64,000 bases of DNA from an uncultured Fusobacteriaceae bacterium (GTDB lineage: Bacteria; Fusobacteriota; Fusobacteriia; Fusobacteriales; Fusobacteriaceae). Location of the stretch: positions 1-64,000 of the forward strand of contig CAMQWJ010000002.1 of NCBI GenBank assembly GCA_947038515.1. The letters run 5' to 3'. Position 1 is the stretch's first letter. Each line of letters begins with the position of its first letter. This document shows, piece after piece, positions 43,529 to 52,698 of the stretch. Under the pieces are notes generated by a model, which ran no database searches, had not been told where the DNA came from, and saw only the letters and a program-made list of their open reading frames with translations. The position numbers and the translations under genes were made by a program.

Positions 43529-44866
43529 TTATTTTTTAGAATCAACTATTTTCATAATGAAAATTAGAATAACAAAAAAAATTAAACTAGTTATCATTGG
43601 CACCATAGCATTATAATTTATGGCTAAAACTGTAAAGTTAGTTATTAAAAGTGGTCCTAACAGAGCGGAAAAAGAAAATCCTAAAGAATAATCTCCTAAA
43701 ACAGGAGTTGAAAATTCTGGATCACAAATTTTTAAAAGTAAAAGCCCTGTAAAAAATATTCCTAAACATGTTCCTAGCATTGCTATAGCTCTTTCAAAAG
43801 AATAGTTATTCAAAAAAACTTTATATGAATAATACTTTATTATAAACCAAGTTCCTAAAAATCCTAGACTTATCATTAAAAATATTGGGAAAAAGTAAGT
43901 AGTTATTATATTCAACTGTAATGTGGACACTGCTGAAACTATTGCAAATTCAGTCAAAAAACCTGAAATCTTACTTTTAACTTTTACATCTATACACCAT
44001 TCAAGACCCCTATTTTTTATAATAGACCATACTACAAACATAATACCCATACCAAATATCCAAACTGAAAATGAAGAAAGAATTGGTATTTTTTTAGCTT
44101 TTATAAAGTTTAACACTAGATATGAGAGCCCACAAACAGAAAATATAATTGCTATATGAAAAGCTAAGGTGTCCAATAATGACGGAAATAAGGTTTCCCT
44201 CCCTAATGAAGGCTGTCTCTCAATATCTTTTATATACCCCTTTTTTAATTCTTCATTAATATTATTATTTTCCAAAAAAAATGTAATTTTACCATTTTTA
44301 GAATTTTTATTTATCAAAAAAATACCTAAAACAATACCACCTATAAGTCCAAAAGTTGCAATTACAGTTGCGATTCCTTGAGCTAAATACCAATATTCCA
44401 TATTTAATTCTTTTAATACTCTTCCAATCATTCCCGCAGTTCCATGTCCACCAGAAAGTCCAGAATTTAGCTCACTTCCAAAACTTTTATATAATTTTAT
44501 TCCACCTATTTTTTCAAAGAAAAAATTAATAAAATATCCAATAAAAAGCTGGAAAAAAGTAACCATTAGCATTATACCAGTCATTAAAACAACATCCTTT
44601 CCTTTACTTTTTGAATTTTTATTTTTAAAATTAAATCCAAGAGGAATAGAAGTTACAATGGGAATAATTAAAATTCCTGGAAACATTCTAATTTCTTTTA
44701 TCCATTCTATGGGAATTATAAAATTACCAATGATTAATCCCACTACTCCCCCAATTACTGAAGCAGGAATGAACAATTCTTGAAAAATTTTAACTTTACT
44801 CCTTATTATTACCCCTACTATTAATAAAAAACTTAAATAACAAATACTATAAAAAATTATATTCAT
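43529..44866 (-). CDS. GltS-like sodium/glutamate symporter
   Basis: This 445-residue protein has about eleven membrane segments in two halves. LFIPASVIGGVVGLIIGN and ELNSGLSGGHGTAGMIGRVL (first half, the GHGTA loop) match the Na+/glutamate symporter family GltS. It is first gene of the folate operon. Glutamate is the amino acid of folate's tail and polyglutamate chain, so the pairing is plausible but may be chance. Transport of another acidic compound is possible. Ribosome site GTGGAGTTGG precedes ATG. Confidence 0.82.
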   Translation of the reverse strand: MNIIFYSICYLSFLLIVGVIIRSKVKIFQELFIPASVIGGVVGLIIGNFIIPIEWIKEIRMFPGILIIPIVTSIPLGFNFKNKNSKSKGKDVVLMTGIMLMVTFFQLFIGYFINFFFEKIGGIKLYKSFGSELNSGLSGGHGTAGMIGRVLKELNMEYWYLAQGIATVIATFGLIGGIVLGIFLINKNSKNGKITFFLENNNINEELKKGYIKDIERQPSLGRETLFPSLLDTLAFHIAIIFSVCGLSYLVLNFIKAKKIPILSSFSVWIFGMGIMFVVWSIIKNRGLEWCIDVKVKSKISGFLTEFAIVSAVSTLQLNIITTYFFPIFLMISLGFLGTWFIIKYYSYKVFLNNYSFERAIAMLGTCLGIFFTGLLLLKICDPEFSTPVLGDYSLGFSFSALLGPLLITNFTVLAINYNAMVPMITSLIFFVILIFIMKIVDSKK

Positions 44867-44909
44867 TCCAACTCCACTAATATATTTTTATTTTTCGCTT
44901 CTTTATTGT

Positions 44910-44938
44910 ATTATACCACCCCATTGCTTAACATTCAA
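44910..44938 (-). promoter_or_regulatory. Promoter of the gltS-like/folate operon
   Basis: On the minus strand TTGAAT (44938-44933), exactly 17 bases, then TATAAT (44915-44910). No tetrahydrofolate-riboswitch pattern was seen in the short leader. Confidence 0.7.
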
Positions 44939-44997
44939 AATTATTTCTAAATATTGATTTCAAATAAAAATTAACCTTATTATAATTTTAGTTTTTA

Positions 44998-45026
44998 TTG
45001 AAGTTCTTATCTTAAAATGATATAAT
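44998..45026 (+). promoter_or_regulatory. Promoter of the 127-residue orphan gene
   Basis: TTGAAG (44998-45003), 17 bases, TATAAT (45021-45026), followed by a ribosome site AAAGGAGAG before ATG at 45060. Confidence 0.68.
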
Positions 45027-45059
45027 AATTTTTATTACCTTAAAATAAAAGGAGAGTTT

Positions 45060-45443
45060 ATGATTTATGAAATAGATTTAGAAACAATAACAAATCTTGT
45101 AAAACATCTTATACAAAAATCAAAAAAGTTAAATGGAACTCTTGTTCTCTTAAATAAAACTTCTGATTTAGCTGATGAAATAATTATTACAGAAATCTCA
45201 TATTTCAATACTCTTAATTTGAAAAAAAATGATTTTTTAGAAATAACTATTTATGATAAAAGTGATGATGATATTTTTTATGAAGAGTTTCTTATAGGTA
45301 CTGAAAAAGATTCTTATATTGTAAAGACTCTTTTTATAGATGAAAAACCTATTCCTGACAATATAGATATTCATTCTGTCAATAAGAACAAATCTATTCT
45401 TCAGCCTCAAGTTCATCCTTTTAAAAAATTCATAAAGAAATAA
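45060..45443 (+). CDS. Hypothetical protein with its own promoter and terminator
   Basis: This is a 127-residue soluble protein with no signal peptide. The N-terminal helix (LETITNLVKHLIQKSKKLN) is followed by a beta-rich acidic core (EITIYDKSDDDIFYEEFLIG) and a disordered basic tail. I recognise no family. A strong promoter, ribosome site and terminator show that it is a real single-gene unit. Confidence 0.75.
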   Translation: MIYEIDLETITNLVKHLIQKSKKLNGTLVLLNKTSDLADEIIITEISYFNTLNLKKNDFLEITIYDKSDDDIFYEEFLIGTEKDSYIVKTLFIDEKPIPDNIDIHSVNKNKSILQPQVHPFKKFIKK

Positions 45444-45444
45444 T

Positions 45445-45481
45445 AAAAAAAGTTCCAATAATAATTATTGGAACTTTTTTT
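45445..45481. terminator. Bidirectional terminator between orphan gene and rodA
   Basis: AAAAAAAGTTCCAATAAT, one base, ATTATTGGAACTTTTTTT: a perfect palindrome with A-run and T-run, between converging genes. Confidence 0.88.
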
Positions 45482-45497
45482 ATGAAAATATTTTATT

Positions 45498-46724
45498 TTA
45501 ACTATCTCTTTTTTCATATTTTATTGACTTATTAATATTTAAAATGATTCCCATACTAATTGATAGACCTAGTAAAGAACTTCCACCATAGCTAAAGATA
45601 GGCATTGGAATCCCAAAAACTGGTAATAATCCAATTGCAACAGAGATGTTTATAAGAAATTGAGTAAAAATATATCCTGATACTCCAATACATAAATATT
45701 TAGCAAATAAATCCTCTGTATCCGATGAAATAGATTTTATTTGATTAAATAACCCCCAAAACAGCATAATTACTAATAAAACTCCTAACAATCCAAATTC
45801 TTCTCCAAAAGAAGCAAATATAAAATCAGTATGAATTTCTGGTAAATAGCTATATTTTTGAATTCCATTTCCATATCCAGTACCTATCAGACCACCATTC
45901 CCCAATCCTATAAGTGACTGCCCTACTTGATATCCTATATCATTATCATAAATATTATTCAAAAGACCATTTAAAAAACCTTTTACTCTCCGTATCTTAT
46001 ATCCTAACCCCTCAGTCTCTAATTGATAAATATAAGTAAAAACACCTCCTATTGTCACGGTTACCAGTGCTACTACTCTTGCAATTATTTTTCCATCAAT
46101 TCTACTCATAAAAATCATAAATAGAAATATTGCTAAATAATGTATCACTGTTCCTAAATCATTTTGTAAAATGATTAAACTGAAAAAAATGATAGGAATA
46201 ATAAGGTTTTTTACCAAAAGTTTCCCATTTTTATCTCCTTCATATTCTGAGAGAGTCAATCTATGGGCCACTAATACTATAAAAAATATTTTAAATATTT
46301 CACTAGGTTGGATACTAATAACTCCGGGAATATTGATCCAAGCAGTGGCTCCATTTCTTTTAGGTACTATCATTGGAGCAATTCTTGCTAATATTGGCAT
46401 TGTTGCCAATGTTGTGAACATTCCTAAAAATATAAGTTTAGCGTTCTTACCTTTAACTAAAAGTTTATAATTAAATTTATTAACAATGGTAAAACAAATA
46501 ATCGTCCCCAATACAAAATATATACAGTGGGTAAACATTTGTTTATTTTTCATTCCAACATTGTAAAATCCTGCACTATATATATTTGCTACACTTATTG
46601 TAAAAAGTATCCCTAATATTCCCAAAATATTTCTAATTCTTCTTTGAATCCTTATATTTATCATCATTTTTTCTTTATTTCTTTTAAATTCATTTCTTTC
46701 TAAATATATATTAGAATTTTTCAC
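45498..46724 (-). CDS. rodA: RodA/FtsW-type SEDS peptidoglycan polymerase
   Basis: This 408-residue protein has about ten membrane segments. SEDS signatures are RIAPMIVPKRNGATAWINIPGVISIQPSEIFKI (conserved Arg and the WI..GG-like loop), YLPEIHTDFIFASFGEEFGLLG (with the catalytic-type Asp upstream) and GIPMPIFSYGGSSLL. It polymerises lipid II into glycan strands for wall elongation with a class B PBP not encoded nearby. A GTG start at 46724 follows AGGGGTGAAA; the basic cytoplasmic N-terminus is about 30 residues. FtsW is the alternative name; sequence alone does not separate them firmly. Confidence 0.88.
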   Translation of the reverse strand: MKNSNIYLERNEFKRNKEKMMINIRIQRRIRNILGILGILFTISVANIYSAGFYNVGMKNKQMFTHCIYFVLGTIICFTIVNKFNYKLLVKGKNAKLIFLGMFTTLATMPILARIAPMIVPKRNGATAWINIPGVISIQPSEIFKIFFIVLVAHRLTLSEYEGDKNGKLLVKNLIIPIIFFSLIILQNDLGTVIHYLAIFLFMIFMSRIDGKIIARVVALVTVTIGGVFTYIYQLETEGLGYKIRRVKGFLNGLLNNIYDNDIGYQVGQSLIGLGNGGLIGTGYGNGIQKYSYLPEIHTDFIFASFGEEFGLLGVLLVIMLFWGLFNQIKSISSDTEDLFAKYLCIGVSGYIFTQFLINISVAIGLLPVFGIPMPIFSYGGSSLLGLSISMGIILNINKSIKYEKRDS

Positions 46725-46796
46725 TATCTTTTTTCACCCCTATAAATACTTTTGATTCAATATTTTTCTTTTTTTTTATTAAATCTCTTATTTTAA

Positions 46797-46826
46797 AGAA
46801 AAAAGACCTCCAATATTGAGGTCTTA
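46797..46826 (-). terminator. Terminator of the sepF-like gene
   Basis: On the minus strand AAGACCTC-AATATTG-GAGGTCTT is followed by TTTTTC, 24 bases after the stop. Confidence 0.8.
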
Positions 46827-46849
46827 TAAAAATAAAACAAATTCATTTT

Positions 46850-47158
46850 TTAGAAATTAGGTCTTATTTCTTCTTCTTCATCATAGGTTACTTCCATAAC
46901 TGTTTCACCCATTGTTTTATATTCTTTTGTATAAGTTTTTCCTTTTGGTATTATACAAATAACATTTTCACCTAAAACAACAATAGTCCCCTCTTTTATA
47001 AAAACTGCTCCACTAACAAAATCCATAACTCTCTGAGATATTTTTTTCTCTAAAGTATGAAAATTAATATGTAGTATGACATCGTTGCTAATATAATCTA
47101 TATATTTTAAAGTATCTTCGAATCTACTTGGTTTCACAAATAATATTTCTGCATTCAT
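46850..47158 (-). CDS. sepF: SepF-like cell-division protein, short form
   Basis: This protein has 102 residues from the ATG at 47158 (AAGGAGAAAAATT upstream; an ATG further up lacks a site). The sequence KPSRFEDTLKYIDYI, VILHINFHTLEKKISQRVMDFVSGAVF and GENVICIIPKG follows the SepF core, which polymerises and ties FtsZ to the membrane. The membrane-binding amphipathic N-terminal helix and linker of the Bacillus protein (about 150 residues) are missing, so anchoring must differ. It neighbours rodA and a DHH phosphoesterase. Confidence 0.82.
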   Translation of the reverse strand: MNAEILFVKPSRFEDTLKYIDYISNDVILHINFHTLEKKISQRVMDFVSGAVFIKEGTIVVLGENVICIIPKGKTYTKEYKTMGETVMEVTYDEEEEIRPNF

Positions 47159-47208
47159 AATTTTTCTCCTTTTCATAATAAATATTATACTATATAATAC
47201 ACTATTTC

Positions 47209-48159
47209 TTAAATATTTTCTATAATTTTTTTTATTATTTTTTCTGGAGCTAAATTTGTTGAAAATCCAGCAGCTTTTTTATGTCCACCTCCTGCAAAGA
47301 TAGAAGCTATTTTATTTAAATCTATCTCCTCACTTTTAGTTCTCATACTTCCCTTATAATTCCCATTTTTCTCTTCCCTAATAAAAATAGCAACATTAGC
47401 TTCGGAGTATTTTAAAAGGTTTTCAACTACTGAATCTGTATCATTTTTATTACCAAAATATTTTATAAAATCTTTTTGAAGGATTATGGAATAAATTACT
47501 TTTTTCTCAGAAACATATATAGCTTTTTCTAAGCCACGACCTAAAAGTTTTATTCCTGCATAAGTTTTATTATCATAAAACTTATTAATAACTTCATTAT
47601 TATTTGCCCCTTCTTTAATAAGAAAAGCTGCTTTTAAAAAAGTTTTTTCTGTTACATTGGAATGTTTAAAATTTCCAGTATCATTAACTATTCCAGTGTA
47701 AATAGCTCTTGCAATTTCCTTTGACCATTTTACATTCAGTAGTTCTAATAAATCAAATATAATTTCTGAAGCTGATCCTGAGCTCGTATCGATATAATTA
47801 TAATCTCCATATCCTATATTACTTACATGATGATCTATGTTAATCATGGGTATTTTAATATTTTTTTTTCCTAATAAACCCATTCTATCTATTGAACCAG
47901 TATCCAGAAGAATAAACAAATCTTCATCAGTTATTTCAAATTTTTCTAGTCTTTCCACTTCTTTATCTTTAATTAAAAATTTTAAGTTTTCTGGAATATC
48001 ATCTTCTATGATAAATCTTACATTTACATTAAATTGTTTTATTGCTAATAAAAGTGCTATACCTGCCCCTATTCCATCACCATCAGGACTAAGATGAGTA
48101 GAAATAATGATTTTTTTACTTTCTTTGATTTTTTCAATTATCGCTTTTAACGTATCCAT
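47209..48159 (-). CDS. nrnA: DHH-family phosphoesterase (NrnA-like oligoribonuclease)
   Basis: This 316-residue protein has the DHH motifs STHLSPDGDGIGAG, LLDTGSIDRMG, NIDHHVSN and IVNDTGNF, which bind two Mn2+ ions, then the DHHA1 domain ending with FAGGGHKKAAGF, which binds substrate. Relatives degrade 2-5 nucleotide RNAs, pAp or cyclic dinucleotide products. It lies 50 bases upstream of the sepF-like gene on the same strand, so the two may be cotranscribed. The exact substrate is not set by sequence. Confidence 0.9.
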   Translation of the reverse strand: MDTLKAIIEKIKESKKIIISTHLSPDGDGIGAGIALLLAIKQFNVNVRFIIEDDIPENLKFLIKDKEVERLEKFEITDEDLFILLDTGSIDRMGLLGKKNIKIPMINIDHHVSNIGYGDYNYIDTSSGSASEIIFDLLELLNVKWSKEIARAIYTGIVNDTGNFKHSNVTEKTFLKAAFLIKEGANNNEVINKFYDNKTYAGIKLLGRGLEKAIYVSEKKVIYSIILQKDFIKYFGNKNDTDSVVENLLKYSEANVAIFIREEKNGNYKGSMRTKSEEIDLNKIASIFAGGGHKKAAGFSTNLAPEKIIKKIIENI

Positions 48160-48320
48160 AAATCCCTCTTTTATTTTTTATTTTCCAATAGAAATTTTAT
48201 TTTTTAAATTCAATTAAAGTATAACAGTTAAAAAATTTTTTTTCAATAGAAAGATATTCTTAGTAAATCCAATAATATTTTTTCAACTTTCACCTTCAAA
48301 AATATCAAAAATAAATTTCT

Positions 48321-48368
48321 ATTTTATCTGTAAATATGTTATAATTATATCATATTTACAGATAAAAT
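48321..48368. promoter_or_regulatory. Perfect 18-bp inverted repeat flanking the accD promoter -10 box
   Basis: ATTTTATCTGTAAATATG (48321-48338) and CATATTTACAGATAAAAT (48351-48368) are exact reverse complements separated by 12 bases that contain TATAAT (48340-48345). A repressor dimer pair here would block transcription of accDA. The predicted start (about 48352) makes the left arm untranscribed, so this is a DNA operator rather than an RNA hairpin. It is not the FapR consensus that I know. Confidence 0.7.
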
Positions 48369-48390
48369 AATAAGTATTATGGAGGTATTT

Positions 48391-49296
48391 ATGGGATTTT
48401 TTTCAATTAAAAAGAAAAAATATGTAACCTTAACCACTACAACTAATGAAAATCCAGTAACTAACGGTGTTACTGACAATGAGATAGATCAGAACAAAGA
48501 TGACAAACTTAGCTCTCCACTATGGGTAAAATGTCCTGAATGTAATGAGATTATCTATAAAGAAGATATAGAATCCAATTTGAATAAATGTACTTCTTGT
48601 AATTACTATTTTTATATGTCACCTCAAGAAAGAATTCAACTACTTATTGATGATACAACATTTGTCGAATTTGATAATAACCTTTGCTCTAATGATCCGC
48701 TTTTATTTCCAGAATATACAGATAAATATAAAATTGCTGTTGAAAAAACTGAAAATAATAGTGCTGTTCTTTCTGGAACAGGAGAAATTAATAAGATTAA
48801 AGTTAGTATAGCTATTCTCAATTTTGCATTTATGGGTGGAAGTATGGGGTCTGTTGTTGGTGAAAAAATAACTCGAGCTATTGAAAGAGGATACAATGAA
48901 AATATTCCTGTTATCGTTATTTCCACTTCTGGGGGCGCCCGAATGCAAGAAGGAATTTTTTCATTAATGCAAATGGCAAAAACATCTTCTAGTATTGAAA
49001 GACTTAAAGATAAAGGGATTCCTTTTATTTCTATCCCTTTGAATCCTACTACTGGTGGGATAACTGCCTCTTTTGCAATGCTTGGAGACTTTAACATCAC
49101 AGAACCAGGTGCCCTTATTGGCTTTGCTGGTCCAAGGGTTATTGAGCAAACGATTAAACAAAAACTACCTGAAGGTTTTCAAAAAAGTGAATTTTTACAA
49201 AAATTTGGTATGATTGATATTATTACAAAACGTGAAGAAATGAAAGAAACTTTAACAAAGTTACTTACCTGTACAACACTTGGGAGGGATTGGTAA
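48391..49296 (+). CDS. accD: Acetyl-CoA carboxylase carboxyltransferase beta subunit
   Basis: This protein has 302 residues from the ATG at 48391; the ATG twelve bases earlier overlaps the ribosome site (GGAGG) and is not used. A zinc ribbon CPEC-X15-CTSC lies near residues 49-71, then the crotonase-fold carboxyltransferase with STSGGARMQEGIFSLMQM and NPTTGGITASFAMLGD. With AccA it moves the carboxyl from biotin to acetyl-CoA, making malonyl-CoA. The stop shares one base with the accA start (TAATG). accB and accC are not in the window. Confidence 0.95.
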   Translation: MGFFSIKKKKYVTLTTTTNENPVTNGVTDNEIDQNKDDKLSSPLWVKCPECNEIIYKEDIESNLNKCTSCNYYFYMSPQERIQLLIDDTTFVEFDNNLCSNDPLLFPEYTDKYKIAVEKTENNSAVLSGTGEINKIKVSIAILNFAFMGGSMGSVVGEKITRAIERGYNENIPVIVISTSGGARMQEGIFSLMQMAKTSSSIERLKDKGIPFISIPLNPTTGGITASFAMLGDFNITEPGALIGFAGPRVIEQTIKQKLPEGFQKSEFLQKFGMIDIITKREEMKETLTKLLTCTTLGRDW

Positions 49297-50240
49297 TGAA
49301 GTTTGAAAATGAAATTTTAGAAATTGAAAAACGAATATCAGAGTTAGAAAGTTTTTCAAAATTAAAAAATATTAATCTTAATATTGAAATTCAGAAAGAA
49401 ATAAAAAAAAGAGATTCCCTATTAAAAGAAGCATATTCTAACCTCTCTTCTTGGGATAAAGTTCTTATTGCTAGAGATCCTAACAGACCATACACCCTTG
49501 ATTATATTGAATTACTTACAGAGAACTTTGTAGAATTACATGGTGATCGTCTTTACAAAGATGACCATTCGATTATAGGAGGAATGGGACAAATAGATGG
49601 CAAATCTATTATGATTATTGGACATCAAAAAGGTCGAACTACTGAAGAAAAATTATTCCGTAACTTTGGAATGGCTAATCCTGAGGGATATAGAAAAGTT
49701 TTAAGACTACTTAAATTAGCAGAAAAATTTAAAATTCCTGTTTTGACTCTCATTGATACTCCAGGTGCTTATCCTGGTATTGAAGCAGAGAAACATGGAC
49801 AGGGTGAAGCCATTGCTAGAAATTTAATGGAAATGTCTGGTATCAAAACTCCTCTTATCTCTATTATTATTGGTGAAGGTGGAAGTGGGGGGGCTCTTGG
49901 ACTAGGAGTTACTGATAAAATTTTTATGCTTGAGAATTCAGTTTATTCTGTTATCTCTCCTGAGGGTTGTGCTGCAATTTTATATAATAACCCCGATAAA
50001 ATAATGGAGGCTGCTGAAAACTTAAAAATGTCAGCACAAGATCTTCTTGATCTAAAAATAATTGATAAAATTATACCAGAAGCTCAAGGTGGGGCTCATC
50101 GAAATTATCAACTTACAGCTGACAATTTAAAGAAAGTAGTTTTACAATCATTTACTGAACTTATAAAACTTTCACCTGATAAATTATTAGAAAATAGATA
50201 TAAAAAGTTTAGAACTATTGGGGAATTTTATGAAAATTAA
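49296..50240 (+). CDS. accA: Acetyl-CoA carboxylase carboxyltransferase alpha subunit
   Basis: This 314-residue partner of AccD starts at the ATG at 49296, coupled to the accD stop and preceded by GGGAGGGATT. DRPNRPYTLDYIEL-like N-terminal region (RDPNRPYTLDYIELL), GHQKGRTTEEK, MANPEGYRKVLRLL, DTPGAYPGIEAEKHGQGEAIA and GEGGSGGALGLG are family signatures forming the oxyanion holes. The length is normal. Same transcript as accD and probably the glycolytic pfkA after it. Confidence 0.96.
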   Translation: MKFENEILEIEKRISELESFSKLKNINLNIEIQKEIKKRDSLLKEAYSNLSSWDKVLIARDPNRPYTLDYIELLTENFVELHGDRLYKDDHSIIGGMGQIDGKSIMIIGHQKGRTTEEKLFRNFGMANPEGYRKVLRLLKLAEKFKIPVLTLIDTPGAYPGIEAEKHGQGEAIARNLMEMSGIKTPLISIIIGEGGSGGALGLGVTDKIFMLENSVYSVISPEGCAAILYNNPDKIMEAAENLKMSAQDLLDLKIIDKIIPEAQGGAHRNYQLTADNLKKVVLQSFTELIKLSPDKLLENRYKKFRTIGEFYEN

Positions 50241-50270
50241 CAGATCATTAAATATCCTTAAGGAGAACTT

Positions 50271-51236
50271 ATGAAAAAAATTGCTATTTTGACAAGTGGA
50301 GGAGATTCTCCAGGTATGAATGCTGCTATACGAGCTGCTGGAAAATATGCTCTTTCTCAAGGACTTATAGTCTATGGAGTACAAAGAGGATATTCTGGTA
50401 TGCTAAATAATGATATTTTTTTGATGGATGATTGCTTTCTTTCTGGAATTGTTGATAAAGGTGGAACTAAACTTCTAACTGCACGCTGTTTAGAATTTTT
50501 AGAACCAGAATTTAGAGCTATTGCAGCTCAAAATATGATTAAAAAAGGCATCGAAGGATTAATCGTTATCGGTGGTGATGGTTCCTATCGTGGCGCTGAC
50601 CTTCTTTCAAAGGAGCATGGAATCCATGTTGTAGGAATTCCTGGGACTATTGATAATGATATTATTGGAACCGATTATACAATTGGATTTGATACTTGTC
50701 TAAATACTATCTTAGATGCTATTTCAAAAATTAGAGATACTGCCACTTCTCATGAAAGAACTATTCTTATTGAAGTTATGGGGCATAATTCTGGAGATCT
50801 AGCTCTTTATTCTTGCTTAGCTGGTGGAGGTGATGGACTTCTTATCCCAGAAATGAAAAACCCCATTGAAATGCTCGCTCTTCAAATAAAGGGAAGAAGA
50901 AAAATTGGAAAACTTCATGATATTATATTAGTGGCTGAAGGAGTGGGAAGTGTTCATGAAATAGAAAAAAAACTTGCTTCTCTACTAGGGGCTGAGGTAC
51001 GAAGTGTAGTCTTAGGCCATGTTCAAAGAGGGGGAACTCCCTCAGGCTTTGACAGAGTTCTTGCAACTAGAATGGCTGTCAAATCTGTTGATATTTTACT
51101 ACAAAATAGTGGAAGTGTCATGGTAGGAATTGAAGGAAATAGAATTATTACTCATCCTATCTCTTTTGCTTGGGAAGGAAAAAAGACATCATCTATTTAT
51201 GAGGATTTTGAAATTACAAATATATTATCAAAATAA
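50271..51236 (+). CDS. pfkA: 6-phosphofructokinase
   Basis: This 321-residue ATP-dependent enzyme phosphorylates fructose 6-phosphate. GGDSPGMNAAIRA (ATP site), GGDGSYRGADLL, GTIDNDIIGTDYTIGFDT (catalytic Asp) and GHVQRGGTPSGFDRVLATRM match the bacterial allosteric type. The Gly-Gly-Asp-Gly-Ser loop indicates ATP rather than pyrophosphate as donor. It lies 30 bases after accA with its own ribosome site, so it is probably in the same operon, pairing glycolytic flux with malonyl-CoA supply. Confidence 0.96.
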   Translation: MKKIAILTSGGDSPGMNAAIRAAGKYALSQGLIVYGVQRGYSGMLNNDIFLMDDCFLSGIVDKGGTKLLTARCLEFLEPEFRAIAAQNMIKKGIEGLIVIGGDGSYRGADLLSKEHGIHVVGIPGTIDNDIIGTDYTIGFDTCLNTILDAISKIRDTATSHERTILIEVMGHNSGDLALYSCLAGGGDGLLIPEMKNPIEMLALQIKGRRKIGKLHDIILVAEGVGSVHEIEKKLASLLGAEVRSVVLGHVQRGGTPSGFDRVLATRMAVKSVDILLQNSGSVMVGIEGNRIITHPISFAWEGKKTSSIYEDFEITNILSK

Positions 51237-51259
51237 TTTTAAAAGTGGAGGAACACATT

Positions 51260-52372
51260 ATGTATAATACTAATTATTTCTTAATGACACCTGGTCCAAC
51301 AATGGTTCAGGATAATGTTTTACAAGCTCGAACTCAATATATGGGAAATCCTGATATCGATTCTAATTTTTTTAAATTTTATGAAGATACTTGTAATAAA
51401 TTAGCTACCATTCTTAATTCAAAAAATAGTTCAAATATTATCATGTGTGGTGAAGCTATGTTAGGTCTTGAAAGCGCTTGTAGCTCTCTTACTGAAATAG
51501 GTGATAATGTTTTAGTGATCGAAAATGGAGTTTTTGGAAAAGGTTTTTCTGATTTAGTAACTCTATATGGAGGAAATGTTACTTTATATAGTTCTGATTG
51601 GAAAAAACCAATTAATTCTGCAGAACTAGACCTATTCCTATCCAAAAGTGATCTATCATTTAAATATGCCACTTTTGTTCATTGTGATACTCCTTCTGGA
51701 ATTTTAAATGATGTAAAAGAAATTACTAAAATTCTTAAAAAATATAATATATTGTCTGTTGTTGATAGTGTTGCTGCAATGGGAGGAGTTTCCCTAGATA
51801 TAGATAACTGGGAAGTAGATATTTGTCTTGGTGGAACGCAAAAAGCCTTTTCTGCTCCCACTGGACTCTCAATTATCACTGTTAGTCAAAAAGCATGGTC
51901 TACTATTCAAAATAGAAAAAAACCAATAATTGGATTTTATACCAATCTTTCTTTATGGAAAAATTGTGTTAAAGAAAAATTATTTCCTTATTCTCTACCT
52001 AGTCAAGATATCTTAGGATTAAGTGTTGCTTTAGATAATATCCTTGAAATTGGTCTTGATAATATTTTTACTAAACATAATAATGCCCAAGCTTATACAT
52101 TAGAATATTTAAAGAAAATTGGCTTAAAATTATATTTGGAAGAGGGATTTTCTCCAACAGTCACTGCTTTTTTGACTCCTAAAGAATGCACTTCTATTGA
52201 AATCATAGAACATTTAAAAACTAAATATGGTGTTTTAATTGCTTCTTCTTACGGTCCCCTAAAAGATATTGTTCTTAGAATTGGACATATGGGTGAAAAT
52301 ATTCAAAAAGAAAATTTACTTTACACATTAGAGTCCTTAAAAAACACTTTGATAGATTTAAAAAAAGACTAA
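51260..52372 (+). CDS. Class V PLP-dependent aminotransferase
   Basis: This protein has 370 residues from the ATG at 51260, preceded by GTGGAGGAACAC; an in-frame ATG 15 bases earlier has no site. [10 protein letters not shown] at the N-terminus, Asp169 ([10 protein letters not shown]) and PLP-lysine Lys195 ([12 protein letters not shown]) match the serine-pyruvate/alanine-glyoxylate/serine-glyoxylate group. It could feed or use serine, which the dehydratase at 54713 breaks down. The true substrate pair is not readable. It lies 23 bases after pfkA. Confidence 0.88.
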   Translation: MYNTNYFLMTPGPTMVQDNVLQARTQYMGNPDIDSNFFKFYEDTCNKLATILNSKNSSNIIMCGEAMLGLESACSSLTEIGDNVLVIENGVFGKGFSDLVTLYGGNVTLYSSDWKKPINSAELDLFLSKSDLSFKYATFVHCDTPSGILNDVKEITKILKKYNILSVVDSVAAMGGVSLDIDNWEVDICLGGTQKAFSAPTGLSIITVSQKAWSTIQNRKKPIIGFYTNLSLWKNCVKEKLFPYSLPSQDILGLSVALDNILEIGLDNIFTKHNNAQAYTLEYLKKIGLKLYLEEGFSPTVTAFLTPKECTSIEIIEHLKTKYGVLIASSYGPLKDIVLRIGHMGENIQKENLLYTLESLKNTLIDLKKD

Positions 52373-52386
52373 AGGGAGTGATGATA

Positions 52387-52698
52387 ATGGATTTTGCACT
52401 GGAACTCGTTAGAAGTGAAAGAAGAAAAAATAAAATAAAAAGAGATATTGAAGATAATGATAAAAAAATTAGAGATAATAGAAAAAGAGTCGATTTACTA
52501 GTTAATTTGCGTGAATATTTGGAACCTAATATGACACACGAAGAAGTAATTGATATTATATCGAATATGAAATCTGACTACGAAGATAGAGTCGACGATT
52601 ATATTATAAAAAATGCAGAGCTTGGAAAGGAAAGAAGAGAAGTTAAAAAATCTATACGTTCTCTTTCCAAGAGTTGTAGTACCAACAAAGGAGAATAA
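52387..52698 (+). CDS. Small charged coiled-coil protein upstream of recR
   Basis: This protein has about 103 residues; the ATG at 52387 is best spaced from GGGAG, with a GTG at 52378 and ATG at 52381 as alternatives. It is highly charged and helical ([47 protein letters not shown]). No domain is recognised. It is packed between the aminotransferase and recR (stop and start adjacent), so it is coexpressed with RecR; a DNA-related role is only a guess. Confidence 0.7.
   Translation: MDFALELVRSERRKNKIKRDIEDNDKKIRDNRKRVDLLVNLREYLEPNMTHEEVIDIISNMKSDYEDRVDDYIIKNAELGKERREVKKSIRSLSKSCSTNKGE

Noticed and set aside
48636-49100. Minus-strand frame (154 codons) inside accD
   Set aside because: It lies opposite conserved catalytic motifs of accD and has no promoter or ribosome site.
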